64,000 bases of DNA from DATKCF01 sp035513345. GTDB lineage: Bacteria > Gemmatimonadota > Gemmatimonadetes > Longimicrobiales > RSA9. How positions within the stretch are numbered: the first letter of the stretch is position 1; each line of letters opens with the position of its first letter. The position numbers and the translations under genes were made by a program. Positions 42,351 to 51,088 of this stretch are shown piece after piece. Location: contig DATKCF010000160.1 of the NCBI GenBank assembly GCA_035513345.1, forward strand, positions 1 through 64,000, read 5' to 3'. The notes beneath the pieces are model-generated. The model did not search any database. It was not told the DNA's origin and worked only from the letters and a program-made list of their open reading frames with translations.

Positions 42351-42831
42351 CTGTCGCCCCCTGCGACCTGTATGCTACCGTGAACCTCTTGAGTGCTCTG
42401 GCAATCAACGTGCCGACCGATGCAGGTGCGACACCGACGACGCCTGCGATCTCCTCGTACTTGAAGCCCTCCGCTCTCATCAAAAGGAGTTGCCGGTCGC
42501 GATTCGACAGTACGTCCAGCGCTTCGGTGACGGCGTCGATCACCTCGATCTGCTCCAGCCGATCGTCCGGCCTCTGCTCCACACTGACCATTGTCGGCGC
42601 GCCACTCAGCAATCTTTGCCGACGTTCGGTCTTACGTGCCCGGTCCCGAACCAGATTCATTGCCACCGTGAACAGCCACGGCCTGATCTCCGCTTCCGGC
42701 AGCGGCTGCCTCAGCAGGCGAACAAAGGCCTCCTGAGCGATGTCCTCGGCTACGTCCGGATCGCCGGTCAGTCGGTGAAGGTATCGGTACAGCGACGGAT
42801 ACAGCCTCTCGAACAGATCGTCGAAGTCCAC
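42334..42831 (-). CDS. ECF-type RNA polymerase sigma factor
   Basis: Protein of 165 residues with sigma-2 (YRYLHRLTGDPDVAEDIAQE, then AFVRLLRQ) and sigma-4 (LDVLSNRDRQLLLMRAEGFK, then YEEIAGVVGVAPASVGTLIA). It overlaps the anti-sigma gene by 17 bases, so production of the two is coupled. Probably directs an envelope or stress regulon and its own operon. Upstream 178 bp contain no other gene. Confidence 0.9.
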   Translation of the reverse strand: MDFDDLFERLYPSLYRYLHRLTGDPDVAEDIAQEAFVRLLRQPLPEAEIRPWLFTVAMNLVRDRARKTERRQRLLSGAPTMVSVEQRPDDRLEQIEVIDAVTEALDVLSNRDRQLLLMRAEGFKYEEIAGVVGVAPASVGTLIARALKRFTVAYRSQGATDGSRR

Positions 42832-43009
42832 GAACCTCCCCGCGCCGAGGCATCAACCCTAGAAACGCGCGTGATCCACGCGTTGTGACACGCCGCCCTG
42901 TACACCGGCGCAAACGCAAAGGTTGTTCTGCGGCGGTTGGCCGGGTTGCGCACGAGCGGTCGGGGGCCGGCCAGGTTGTTGATAGCGACGGCCGGACCCT
43001 GCCGGCCGA

Positions 43010-44035
43010 TCACCGAAAGTAGTTCAGTCCCATTGCGTTACGAACGCGATCGAGAGTGTCGCGCGCCACCTCCCGCATGACCTGGTTGCCGCTGGCCAGG
43101 ACATCGTCGACCACACCGGGGGTCCGGGCGAACTCCGCTCGCCGCTCGCGGATCGGCGTCAGGAACGCCTCGATTGCCGCCAGCAGCTTCTTCTTGACCT
43201 CGACGTCGCCGACCCGACCTTCGCGATACCTGGTCTTGAGGTCGTCGACCTCGGCGCGGTCCGGGTTGAACACGTCATGGTAGGTGAACACCGGATTGCC
43301 CTCGACCGTGCCCGGGATGTCGGCACGGACCCGGCTCGGATCCGTGTACATGCTCATGACGCCCTTGCGTACGGCCTCCGGCGGATCGGACAGGAAAATG
43401 GCGTTGTTCAGGGACTTGGACATCTTGTTCTGGCCGTCGGTGCCCGGCAGCGTCGGCACCTCGCTGATGATTGCTTCCGGCTCGTTGAAGACGGGACCGT
43501 AGAGGTAGTTGAAGCGGCGCGCGATTTCCCGCGTAACCTCGACGTGGGGCACATTGTCCTTGCCCACGGGCACCGCGTCGGCGCGCGGCAGCAGGATGTC
43601 GGCGGCCTGGAGGACGGGGTACCCGACGAGGCCGAACGGTAGTACGTCGAGGTGTGCGGCTTCGGCCATCTCCTTGATGCTGGGCAGCCGCTCGAGCCGC
43701 GGCAGTGTCACAAGCATCTCGAAGATCAGGTTGAGTTCAGCCGTCTCGGGCACCGCGGACTGGATGAAGAGCGTGGACCGGTCCGGGTCGATTCCGAGCG
43801 CCAGGTAGTCGAGCACCATGTCGCGGATCACGCCCGGAACCTGCTCCAACCACTCCTTCTCCGGCCGGGTCGTGAGCGTGTGCAGATCCGCGATGATGAA
43901 GAAGCACTCGAACTCGTCCTGAAGCCGAACCCTGTTCTGGATGCTGCCGACCCAATGCCCGAGGTGCAGACGGCCCGTTGGCCGGTCACCCGTCAGGATC
44001 CTGCGACGTTGCTCGCTCAAAACCGGTTCCTCCAT
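43010..44035 (-). CDS. trpS: Tryptophan--tRNA ligase
   Basis: Class I aminoacyl-tRNA synthetase of 341 residues that charges tRNA-Trp. HIGH-type motif TGRLHLGHWVGS (about residues 20-31) and NKMSKSL near residue 200. Also contains GYPVLQAADILLPRADAVPV, typical of TrpS, with GKDNVPHVEVTREIA. Normal length. A small gene lies 76 bp upstream in the same direction. Confidence 0.95.
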   Translation of the reverse strand: MEEPVLSEQRRRILTGDRPTGRLHLGHWVGSIQNRVRLQDEFECFFIIADLHTLTTRPEKEWLEQVPGVIRDMVLDYLALGIDPDRSTLFIQSAVPETAELNLIFEMLVTLPRLERLPSIKEMAEAAHLDVLPFGLVGYPVLQAADILLPRADAVPVGKDNVPHVEVTREIARRFNYLYGPVFNEPEAIISEVPTLPGTDGQNKMSKSLNNAIFLSDPPEAVRKGVMSMYTDPSRVRADIPGTVEGNPVFTYHDVFNPDRAEVDDLKTRYREGRVGDVEVKKKLLAAIEAFLTPIRERRAEFARTPGVVDDVLASGNQVMREVARDTLDRVRNAMGLNYFR

Positions 44036-44111
44036 CCTCGCCGTTGAAAACGGCAGCGAAGATGCCGCCGTCGATCCGTTCCGTCCACAGGCGCTCCGAC
44101 CGGCGTCGCCG

Positions 44112-44471
44112 TCATCGGCCGCCGGGGCGCCGTTCGCGACCCCGCGGGCCGCCGCTGCGAATGCGCCGGCCGCTTCGCGACGACTCGTCCGGAGCCGAGT
44201 ATTCCGGAACGTCGCGGGCGCGGCCCAGCAGTTCGATCAACTCGGAATCGTGGAGCGCCTCGACCGGACCGGGCGGCGCGATCACTTCCATCACCGGTAT
44301 GTCGGGTGCATCCGCGTGGGCGAACTGGATGAGTCGGAGGCGGGCCGGCCGGAGGTGGCCGTGACCCGTCAGTGCGCGGCCGCCATCGCGAACCACCCAC
44401 TCCCTGCCCTCGTGGTGCAGGATCCTGCGCCCGGATGATCCGGCCGGCGGTTGCTCGTCGGGTTCAACCAT
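44112..44471 (-). CDS. Unknown small protein upstream of trpS
   Basis: Protein of 119 residues. The middle part looks like a real folded domain (GREWVVRDGGRALTGHGHLR; PARLRLIQFAHADAPDIPVM, then EVIAPPG), while the last 30 residues are a basic Arg/Gly tail. No family recognised. Same orientation as trpS. In 44472-44616 I see nothing else. Confidence 0.5.
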   Translation of the reverse strand: MVEPDEQPPAGSSGRRILHHEGREWVVRDGGRALTGHGHLRPARLRLIQFAHADAPDIPVMEVIAPPGPVEALHDSELIELLGRARDVPEYSAPDESSRSGRRIRSGGPRGRERRPGGR

Positions 44472-44616
44472 AGCGCGATGGGACGGCGAGGCCGCCGCTG
44501 GATTCGACGTAACGGACGCGGCGCGTCAGGCAGGCGATCGACATGGGCCGCCAAGGTAAGCGGCCATCGTGCACGACGTCCAGCCGGCGGGCAACAGCCG
44601 CCGGCCTGGCGGGCGC

Positions 44617-45510
44617 TCAGTCGCCGGCCGCCGGCTGCATCAACTCGGTGCCGCTTCCGATGCCCAGAGCGAGCAGCAGCATTCCGATCACGGTGGTCGT
44701 GGTAGTCATGAGGATGGGCCTGAGCCGGGTCGCCCCCGCTTCGACGACGGCTTCGCGCAGCGACAGCCTGCCGTCGACCCGACGATGCTCGGCGAAGTCG
44801 ACGAGAAGGATGGCGTTGTTGACGACGATGCCAGCCAGGAGGATCACGCCGAGCATGACCGGGGCGGACATCGGCATACCTGTAACTGCCAGCGAGATCC
44901 CCACGCCGATCAGGGAAAGCGGAATGGTGAGGATGATGGCGAACGGATTGACGAAGCTCTCATACTGCACGGCGAGCACGACAAACACGAGGAAGATCGC
45001 GAGACCGATGACGATTGCGAGCTGTCGGTTGTTTTCGCGGATCGCTCCTTCCTCACCGCCATGGATGAGACCGTAGCCGTCGGGCAACGTCATGCCGGCG
45101 AGGCGAGTTCGCAGTTGTGCGTTGATCTCGCCGACGGTTGTCTCGTCATCGACGGCATCGCCGCTGACGCGGAGCACGCGGTTCTGGTTCTCCCGCCGGA
45201 TCGGGGTCGGACCGAGCCGCGATTCGACGTATGCGACGTCGCGAACGTAGATCGGCGCACCGTCGACCGCGCCGGGGAACAGCGGGATCGAACCGATGTC
45301 TTCGGGGCTGGTGAACCGTTCGCGCGGGAACATGACACGGATGTCGAATTCGCGGTTGCCCTCCGTGTAGCGCGACGCGATCGAGCCGTCCATCGCCGTT
45401 CGCAATGTCTGGCCGACGGTTGCGATGTTGAGGCCCAGATACGCCGCCCGTTCGCGATCCAGTTCGATCGTCACGAGCGGACTCGCTTCCTCGGTGCTTC
45501 GGTACTCGCG
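44617..45510 (-). pseudogene. Broken RND (AcrB/HAE1-type) efflux pump gene
   Basis: About 300 codons of the middle-to-late part of an RND transporter, which normally exceeds 1000 residues. Recognisable: a porter-domain stretch (ELDRERAAYLGLNIATVGQT), transmembrane helix LAIVIGLAIFLVFVVLAVQY with ESFVNP, and the LLAGIVVNNAILLVDFAEH and TRLRPILMTTTTTVIGMLLL motifs. The N-terminal two thirds are missing and the C-terminus stops at GTELMQPAAGD, where the last helices should follow. There is no start codon with ribosome site. It is a remnant and not a working pump. Confidence 0.85.
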
Positions 45511-45584
45511 CCACCGCACGCGCCGAGCGCGGCAACCGCCAGAAACGCGAACGGCAATGCCGCGCGCCGGATATTCCTGTGCAA
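45471..45584 (-). pseudogene. Fragment of an efflux adaptor lipoprotein signal, fused out of frame to the RND relic
   Basis: A TTG at 45584 preceded by GAGGG begins 37 codons reading HRNIRRAALPFAFLAVAALG, then ACGGASTEAP, a textbook lipoprotein signal. It then runs out of frame into the pump sequence and stops at 45471. In RND operons the periplasmic adaptor lies just upstream of the pump, so one deletion probably removed the adaptor body together with the pump N-terminus. Confidence 0.55.
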
Positions 45585-45766
45585 TGCTACCCTCTATGCT
45601 GCCCGCCGCCGGCCATGGCCGGTCCGACCGGGCGTGAATTCGAGACCATACCGTACCCGGTCCGGTCGTGTCTGCCCTGGACACTCGGCGCACGAATGGA
45701 CGCGCGGCGGAGCGCGGACGTTGGACCCGCCGCCCGCACTGCCAGGGAGGATCGTTGCGCCCTGTT

Positions 45767-45783
45767 GGTTCGTCAGCGAAGTG
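45767..45783. repeat. Partial copy of the 7473-7628 repeat end
   Basis: GGTTCGTCAGCGAAGTG differs from 7473-7489 by one base. It sits between the RND relic and the HNH gene stop; no inverted partner was found nearby. The rest of 45585-45793 shows no gene. Confidence 0.35.
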
Positions 45784-45793
45784 TGGCGAGCGA

Positions 45794-46357
45794 CTAGCCC
45801 GGGGAACCTGCCCGCAACGCGCGCAGGACGTCCTCACCGTAGAACATGCGGATGTACTTCGCCTGGACGTCGGTGATCCGCCGGACGGCCCAGACGAGCT
45901 GCACGTGGTTTGGCTCAGCCGCTGGCCGTCGCAGGCCCAGACCGACCTCGGCGGGCAGTCGGCTACCCTTGCGGTTGTTGCACGGCGAGCACGCCGTCAC
46001 GACGTTGTCCCAGGTGTTCCGGCCGCCGCGCGAGAGCGGGACCACGTGATCCCGGGTAAGGAACTCGCGGCCGCGCAGATCAGACCGATGCCGGTCGCAG
46101 TACATGCAGCGGTATTCGTCGCGGGCAAAGAGAAACGTATTGGTTACCTGACGCCTGAACTTGCGCGGCACGTGGACGAAGCGAACGAGCCGGATCACGG
46201 ACGGGCACGGCAACTCGCGCTTCTCCGACCGGAATACACGGGCAGAGTCGACCTCGAGGATTTCGGCCTTCCGGTCGATCACGAGCCGCAGAGCCCGGCG
46301 CAGGGGCAGCAAGGTGAGCGGCTCGAAGGATGCGTTCAGCGCGAGACAACCCGCCAC
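45794..46357 (-). CDS. HNH endonuclease
   Basis: Protein of 187 residues from a GTG at 46357 with GGAAGG about ten bases upstream. The start gives VAGCLALNASFEPLTLLPLR, the usual opening of this chromosomal HNH family. The nuclease motif is CMYCDRH, then LTRDHVVPLSRGG, then NVVTACSPCNNRKG: two CxxC zinc pairs around the DH catalytic pair. Such stand-alone HNH proteins are common and their role is unclear. It follows priA in the same direction at about 135 bp. Confidence 0.82.
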   Translation of the reverse strand: MAGCLALNASFEPLTLLPLRRALRLVIDRKAEILEVDSARVFRSEKRELPCPSVIRLVRFVHVPRKFRRQVTNTFLFARDEYRCMYCDRHRSDLRGREFLTRDHVVPLSRGGRNTWDNVVTACSPCNNRKGSRLPAEVGLGLRRPAAEPNHVQLVWAVRRITDVQAKYIRMFYGEDVLRALRAGSPG

Positions 46358-46492
46358 GAGTACCGATCCTTCCTTTCGGAAATGGCGCTGCCGCGCCCGA
46401 CTACCCCCGCCCCATCCTCCCGGCACCGCCAGTACTGTCAATGCAATACGTTACGATAACCGTTGCCGGTTATCAATACGAACGCGTACGGG

Positions 46493-48733
46493 TCACAGAA
46501 GTGTGACGGGGTCACGGTCGATGACGAGGCGCAGGTCCGAGGTTCCGGCGCGCAGTTCATAGCGGTACTGCAGGTGCCGCGTGACGCGTCCAATCGCCTT
46601 CACGCTCGTACTCCTGAGGAGGAAATGCCAGCGCCAGCGGCCGCGGATCCGGTCGATCGGACAGGGTGCGGGTCCGGTGAGTACCACGTTGCCGCTGTCG
46701 GCGATCGCGCGGCGCGTCCATTCGGCCGTTTCGATCGCCGCCTCCTGGACGGGTACCTCGATGGTGCCGCTGATGACCACGTTGACCAGCCGGGAATGGG
46801 GTGGATAGCTGGCGGCCTGGCGTTCGCCGAGTTCGCGCTCGGCGAAGGCGAGGTAGTCGTGATCGGTGGCGAACCGGATGGCGTAGTGGTGTGGAAGCGA
46901 GGTCTGGATCATAACTTCGCCGCCAGCCGGGCCGCGCCCTGCCCGGCCCGCGACCTGCGTGAGCAGTTGGAACGTGCGTTCGGTCGCGCGAAAGTCGGGC
47001 AGGTTCATGCCCACATCCGCGTTGATTACGCCTACGAGCGTGACGTTCGGGAAGTCGAGGCCCTTGGCGATCATCTGCGTACCGAGCAGGATGTCGATTT
47101 CGCGATTCTCCACGCGCGACAGGATGTCCTGGTGAGACCACCTCGCTGACGTCGTATCGATATCCATCCGGGCGGTCGCGGCGGCCGGGAACCGTTCACC
47201 GACCTCGCGTTCGACCTGCTCCGTTCCCATCCCGAGGAACGAGACGTCGCCCGATCCGCATTCATTGCAATGCGACGGCGGCTGTTCCTCGCGGAAGCAG
47301 TAGTGGCAGACGAGACGGCGGCGCGCGCGGTGGAACGTGAGAGCGACGTTGCAATCCGCGCACTGCCAGACGTTCCCGCAATCCCTGCACTGCACGAAGG
47401 TCGAGTAGCCCCGCCGGTTGAGCAGCAGGATGGTCTGCTCGCCACGGCCGAGGCGATCCTCGACGGCTTCGATGAGCGGTGGTGACAGGGTAACGCTCTC
47501 GCCGGGCGAGCGTGAACGGTGCTGGCGCAGGTCCACGATGCGCACGGGTGGCAGCGGCCGGCCGGCGATGCGCGTGGGCAGGTCCAGCTGTTCGTACTTG
47601 CCCGTGCGCGCGTTGTGATAGCTCTCGAGTGATGGCGTCGCGCTGCCGAGGACGCACACGGCCCGGGCGAAGTGGGCGCGCATCACGGCGACTTCGCGCG
47701 CATGGTACCGTGGTGTTTCGGACTGCTTGTATGTCGCCTCGTGCTCTTCGTCGACGACAATGGCGCCGAGATCCCTGACGGGCGCGAACACTGCCGACCG
47801 TGCACCGATCGCGATGCTGCGCTGCCCATCGCGCAGCGCGCTCCACGCGTCGTAGCGTTCACCGTCGGACAACGCCGAGTGGAGGACCGCGATGCGGTCG
47901 CCGAAATGCGACCGGAACCGCGCGACTGTCTGTGGCGTCAACGATATCTCGGGCACGAGAACGATCGCGCCGCGGCCCTGACCGAGGACAACCTCACGCA
48001 GCAGGTCGATGTAGACGCGCGTCTTGCCGGACCCGGTCACTCCGAGCAGGAGGAACGGCTTCGCTTCAGACGCCGACGTACGCAGCGCCGCAACCATCCG
48101 GTCGAGCGCGGCGGTCTGGTCGGCCGTCGGCGCGTGTGCGGGCGGCGGCATGACGGCCTGATCGGCGAATGGATCGCGGAGCACGGGCACGTCGACAAGC
48201 TCGGCAAGGCCCTTGCCGGCCAGACCCTTGAACACCGAGTCGGAGAACCCGCCGCGTTCGGACAGATACGATGTCGCCGCGTTGCCGCCGATCGATTCGA
48301 GCAACTCGAAACATTCACGCTGGCGGGCGGACCGGCCGAACACTTCGTCGCGGCGGGTGAGTGTCGGAAGTTCGGCGACCAGCCGCAGTACGCGCTGTGT
48401 TCGTACCGGTGGCGAGCTTCGGCCATGGTGCGACAGCACGGCGGGCAACGCAGCGCGAAGCACGATGCCGAGCGGCGTCACGTAATAGCTTGCGGCCCAG
48501 CGGCAGACGTGCAGAAGTTCGGGCGTTACGCTCGGCCGGTCGTCGAGGACACGTTCGATCGCACGAACCCGGTCCGGCGCGCGGTCCGCGGCCGTCCGGC
48601 CCACCACCCAGCCGACCAGCCGCCGCCCGCTGAACGTCACCCGGACCCGGGTCCCGTCCGCGACCGGCTCGCCCTCCAGCTCGTATGTGAACGTCCGCGG
48701 CACCGGGACGGGAAGCGCTACCTCGACCAGCAT
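46493..48733 (-). CDS. priA: Primosomal protein N' (PriA helicase)
   Basis: Superfamily 2 helicase of 746 residues for replication restart. N-terminal 3'-DNA-binding domain, winged helix, then Walker A LLLGVTGSGKTRVY, DEEH box IVVDEEHEATYKQ, a zinc-binding block with CRDCGNVWQCADCNVAL and CHYC...HCNECG, and GTQMIAKGLDFPNVTLVGV. Normal length. The upstream M24 peptidase gene ends 21 bases before, in the same direction. Confidence 0.95.
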   Translation of the reverse strand: MLVEVALPVPVPRTFTYELEGEPVADGTRVRVTFSGRRLVGWVVGRTAADRAPDRVRAIERVLDDRPSVTPELLHVCRWAASYYVTPLGIVLRAALPAVLSHHGRSSPPVRTQRVLRLVAELPTLTRRDEVFGRSARQRECFELLESIGGNAATSYLSERGGFSDSVFKGLAGKGLAELVDVPVLRDPFADQAVMPPPAHAPTADQTAALDRMVAALRTSASEAKPFLLLGVTGSGKTRVYIDLLREVVLGQGRGAIVLVPEISLTPQTVARFRSHFGDRIAVLHSALSDGERYDAWSALRDGQRSIAIGARSAVFAPVRDLGAIVVDEEHEATYKQSETPRYHAREVAVMRAHFARAVCVLGSATPSLESYHNARTGKYEQLDLPTRIAGRPLPPVRIVDLRQHRSRSPGESVTLSPPLIEAVEDRLGRGEQTILLLNRRGYSTFVQCRDCGNVWQCADCNVALTFHRARRRLVCHYCFREEQPPSHCNECGSGDVSFLGMGTEQVEREVGERFPAAATARMDIDTTSARWSHQDILSRVENREIDILLGTQMIAKGLDFPNVTLVGVINADVGMNLPDFRATERTFQLLTQVAGRAGRGPAGGEVMIQTSLPHHYAIRFATDHDYLAFAERELGERQAASYPPHSRLVNVVISGTIEVPVQEAAIETAEWTRRAIADSGNVVLTGPAPCPIDRIRGRWRWHFLLRSTSVKAIGRVTRHLQYRYELRAGTSDLRLVIDRDPVTLL

Positions 48734-48754
48734 GCTGTCAGCAATCGCAGCGGT

Positions 48755-49963
48755 TCAGATCCCGGGAAACGTCGCCATCCCGGACTGGATGACGACCGGC
48801 GTGACCTCGGGCCCCGACTCACCCATGTAGATGTTGATCTCGGTCCGTACGCCGAGTTCGCCCGCGATGTAGATGCCGGGCTCGATGGAGAACGCCACGC
48901 CGGGAATGAGGATACGGGTTTCGTGGGTTTCGAGGTTGTCGATGTTGGGACCCATTCCATGGGTGGCCGTGTCGATGGAATGGCCAGTCCTGTGAATGAA
49001 CCATTCTGCGTATCCGGCATCGCGGATGACACCTCGTGTGACGTCATCGACCTCGTAGCCCTGGACCTGTCGGCCCTCCGACCACGCCGTACGCAGGAAC
49101 TCGATCGCGGCATCACGCGCGGCGCACACGATGCCGAACAGCTCCGCAGCCCTGGGCGGCACCTCTGCACCCATGCACGCCATCCACGTCTGGTCGGCAA
49201 CCGTCATGTCCGGCGATTCCTGCGCCCACAGGTCGAGCAGGATGACGTCACCCGCGCTGAACGTGGCGCCGCCATTGATCGGGCCGTAGTGCGGATTGGC
49301 GGCGTTCAGACCCGTCGCGACGATGCAGTCGGCGCCCGTCGCGCAGCCGCACGCAGCGAGTTCCGCCTTCACGCGGTCCGTTACAATGCCCTCGGTGACC
49401 TTGCGACCGGCACTCAGGTCCGACGCTATCGCTTCGAACATCTTCCGGGCCGTCTCTGCCAGCGCCTGCGCCGCCCTGCGGTGCGACGCGAGCTGGCTCC
49501 CGGTCCAGCGCGAATGGAACCGCGAGATCAGGTCGCCCGAAAACTGCGGGTCGCCGCCAGCCGACCGGACCAGCTCGATGATTCCGGCAGGCACAAGGTC
49601 GCATGCCGGAACCGCATCCCGTCCGGAGTACTCCATGGCGACACGCGGGCGTCCTGCCAGCAGCGCGACCAGCCGTTCGTCGAGCGACTTCCAGCTCACG
49701 TAGTCGACTCGGTCCCACGGCCAGGCCTCCCACGGTCCCTGCTCGATCCCGTGCGTCACCGCGATCGGCGTACCCTCGGCCGGAAGCAGCACGAAATAGC
49801 GCCGCGTCAGGTCGCCCAGCCCGAGCAGGGAGGCCGACACGCCATTGCGCGCATGCAGATCGTAGAGCAACCAGCCATCAAGGCCGTTGTCTCTCAGAGC
49901 CGCCTGTATATCCGGCAGTACTGCCCTGATTCTCGAGAAATCGGAGGCTGCCGCGATCGACAT
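48755..49963 (-). CDS. M24-family metallopeptidase (Xaa-Pro aminopeptidase-like)
   Basis: Protein of 402 residues from the ATG at 49963 (MSIAAASDFSRIRAVLPDIQ). An N-terminal creatinase-like domain (about 1-150) precedes the pita-bread catalytic domain. Metal ligands can be placed in VILLDLWAQ and DMTVADQTW (two Asp), HRTGHSID and HGMGPN (His), AFSIEPGIY (Glu) and RTEINIYMG (Glu). Likely cleaves N-terminal residues before proline, or is a dipeptidase. It lies between the deacetylase-like gene and priA. Confidence 0.85.
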   Translation of the reverse strand: MSIAAASDFSRIRAVLPDIQAALRDNGLDGWLLYDLHARNGVSASLLGLGDLTRRYFVLLPAEGTPIAVTHGIEQGPWEAWPWDRVDYVSWKSLDERLVALLAGRPRVAMEYSGRDAVPACDLVPAGIIELVRSAGGDPQFSGDLISRFHSRWTGSQLASHRRAAQALAETARKMFEAIASDLSAGRKVTEGIVTDRVKAELAACGCATGADCIVATGLNAANPHYGPINGGATFSAGDVILLDLWAQESPDMTVADQTWMACMGAEVPPRAAELFGIVCAARDAAIEFLRTAWSEGRQVQGYEVDDVTRGVIRDAGYAEWFIHRTGHSIDTATHGMGPNIDNLETHETRILIPGVAFSIEPGIYIAGELGVRTEINIYMGESGPEVTPVVIQSGMATFPGI

Positions 49964-50087
49964 TCGCTCGTCCCGTCCTGTCGTTTCGTGAGTTGGTCGG
50001 CCGCGCGAGTCACCAGTCGGCGATCGGCGTCCACGGATCCGTGTTCCACCCCGTACAGCCGAATGTAGGCGAGCCCGGGAACGGCGG

Positions 50088-51041
50088 TCAATCGGGCACG
50101 TCGAGACCGCAAAGCGCGTGGATCGTGGCGACGACGCCCCGGCCAAGACGATCCGGTGCGTAGCCTCCTTCGAGCACGGCGGCAACGCGCCCGCCCGCGA
50201 CCGTTGCAGCTCGCTCGACCACGCAGCGTGTCATGGCGTGCAGATCCGACGGCTCGAGCAGAAGCCCGCCCAGCGGGTCGCCGGCCAGACAGTCATAGCC
50301 GGCGGAAACGAGAACGACGTCGGGTTCGAACTCGCCGAACGTCGCATCAACGGCATCCGTGTACGCCTGGATGTAGTCGATGCGGGCAGTGCCAGCCGCA
50401 ATGCGGACGTTGCGCGTGGCGCCCGCGCCCGCACCGCTGCCGCGTTCGGATGGCGAGCCTGTGCCAGGATACCAGGGATGCTGGTGCAGGGACAGGTAGT
50501 AGACGCTTCCGTCATCCCAGAAGATGTCCTGCGTACCATTGCCGTGGTGCACATCCCAGTCGACGATCAGGACACGATCGATACCATGGTCGCGCTGGAG
50601 CGTGCGGGCAGCGATCGCGACATTGTTGAACAGGCAGAAACCCATCGCGACGTTCGAGTTCGCGTGGTGCCCGGGCGGCCGGCAGAGTGCGAACGCGGAA
50701 CGGCTCGCGCCCGAGGCCACGGAAGCCGCCGCATCGATCGCGCAGCCGGCCGCCGCGAGCGCCGCATCCCACGACGATCCCGAGACCACCGTGTCGCCGG
50801 AAAGATCGACGGGTGCCCCGCGCTCACGGGCCGCCTCGCACACCGTCCTCACTGTTCGGACGTGGTCGGCCGTGTGGACGAGCAGCAGATCCTCCTCACC
50901 TGCATGTGCAGCCTCCTTCGGCGTGACTGCGTGCAGCAGGGCCGGCGTATCGCGTTCCAACGCGCGCACGACGGCCGGCAAGCGACCCTGATGCTCCGGG
51001 TGACCCCACCCGGTGTCATGCCTGCCCGTGTCCGGGTGCAT
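50088..51041 (-). CDS. Histone deacetylase/AcuC-family zinc hydrolase
   Basis: Protein of 317 residues. Family marks: RPPGHHANSN (tandem catalytic His), LFNNVAIAA, DWDVHHGNGTQDIF (zinc Asp/His), LHQHPWYPGTG, and VSAGYDCLAGDPLGG (second zinc Asp). Bacterial members deacetylate acetyl-lysine, acetylpolyamines or other amides; the exact substrate cannot be read from sequence. Same direction as the M24 gene, about 125 bp apart. Confidence 0.9.
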   Translation of the reverse strand: MHPDTGRHDTGWGHPEHQGRLPAVVRALERDTPALLHAVTPKEAAHAGEEDLLLVHTADHVRTVRTVCEAARERGAPVDLSGDTVVSGSSWDAALAAAGCAIDAAASVASGASRSAFALCRPPGHHANSNVAMGFCLFNNVAIAARTLQRDHGIDRVLIVDWDVHHGNGTQDIFWDDGSVYYLSLHQHPWYPGTGSPSERGSGAGAGATRNVRIAAGTARIDYIQAYTDAVDATFGEFEPDVVLVSAGYDCLAGDPLGGLLLEPSDLHAMTRCVVERAATVAGGRVAAVLEGGYAPDRLGRGVVATIHALCGLDVPD

Positions 51042-51088
51042 GACCAGCGTGCAAGCGTCGCGACTCAGTACGGCCTCCTCGAGAGTTG

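Noticed and set aside
44569..45876. 435-codon plus-strand frame over the RND relic
   Set aside because: Antisense to a recognisable RND sequence; no ribosome site or motif.
47672..50068. 798-codon open frame on the plus strand opposite priA and the M24 gene
   Set aside because: It is the antisense of two clear genes, has Arg/His/Asp-rich composition without motifs, and results from high GC content.
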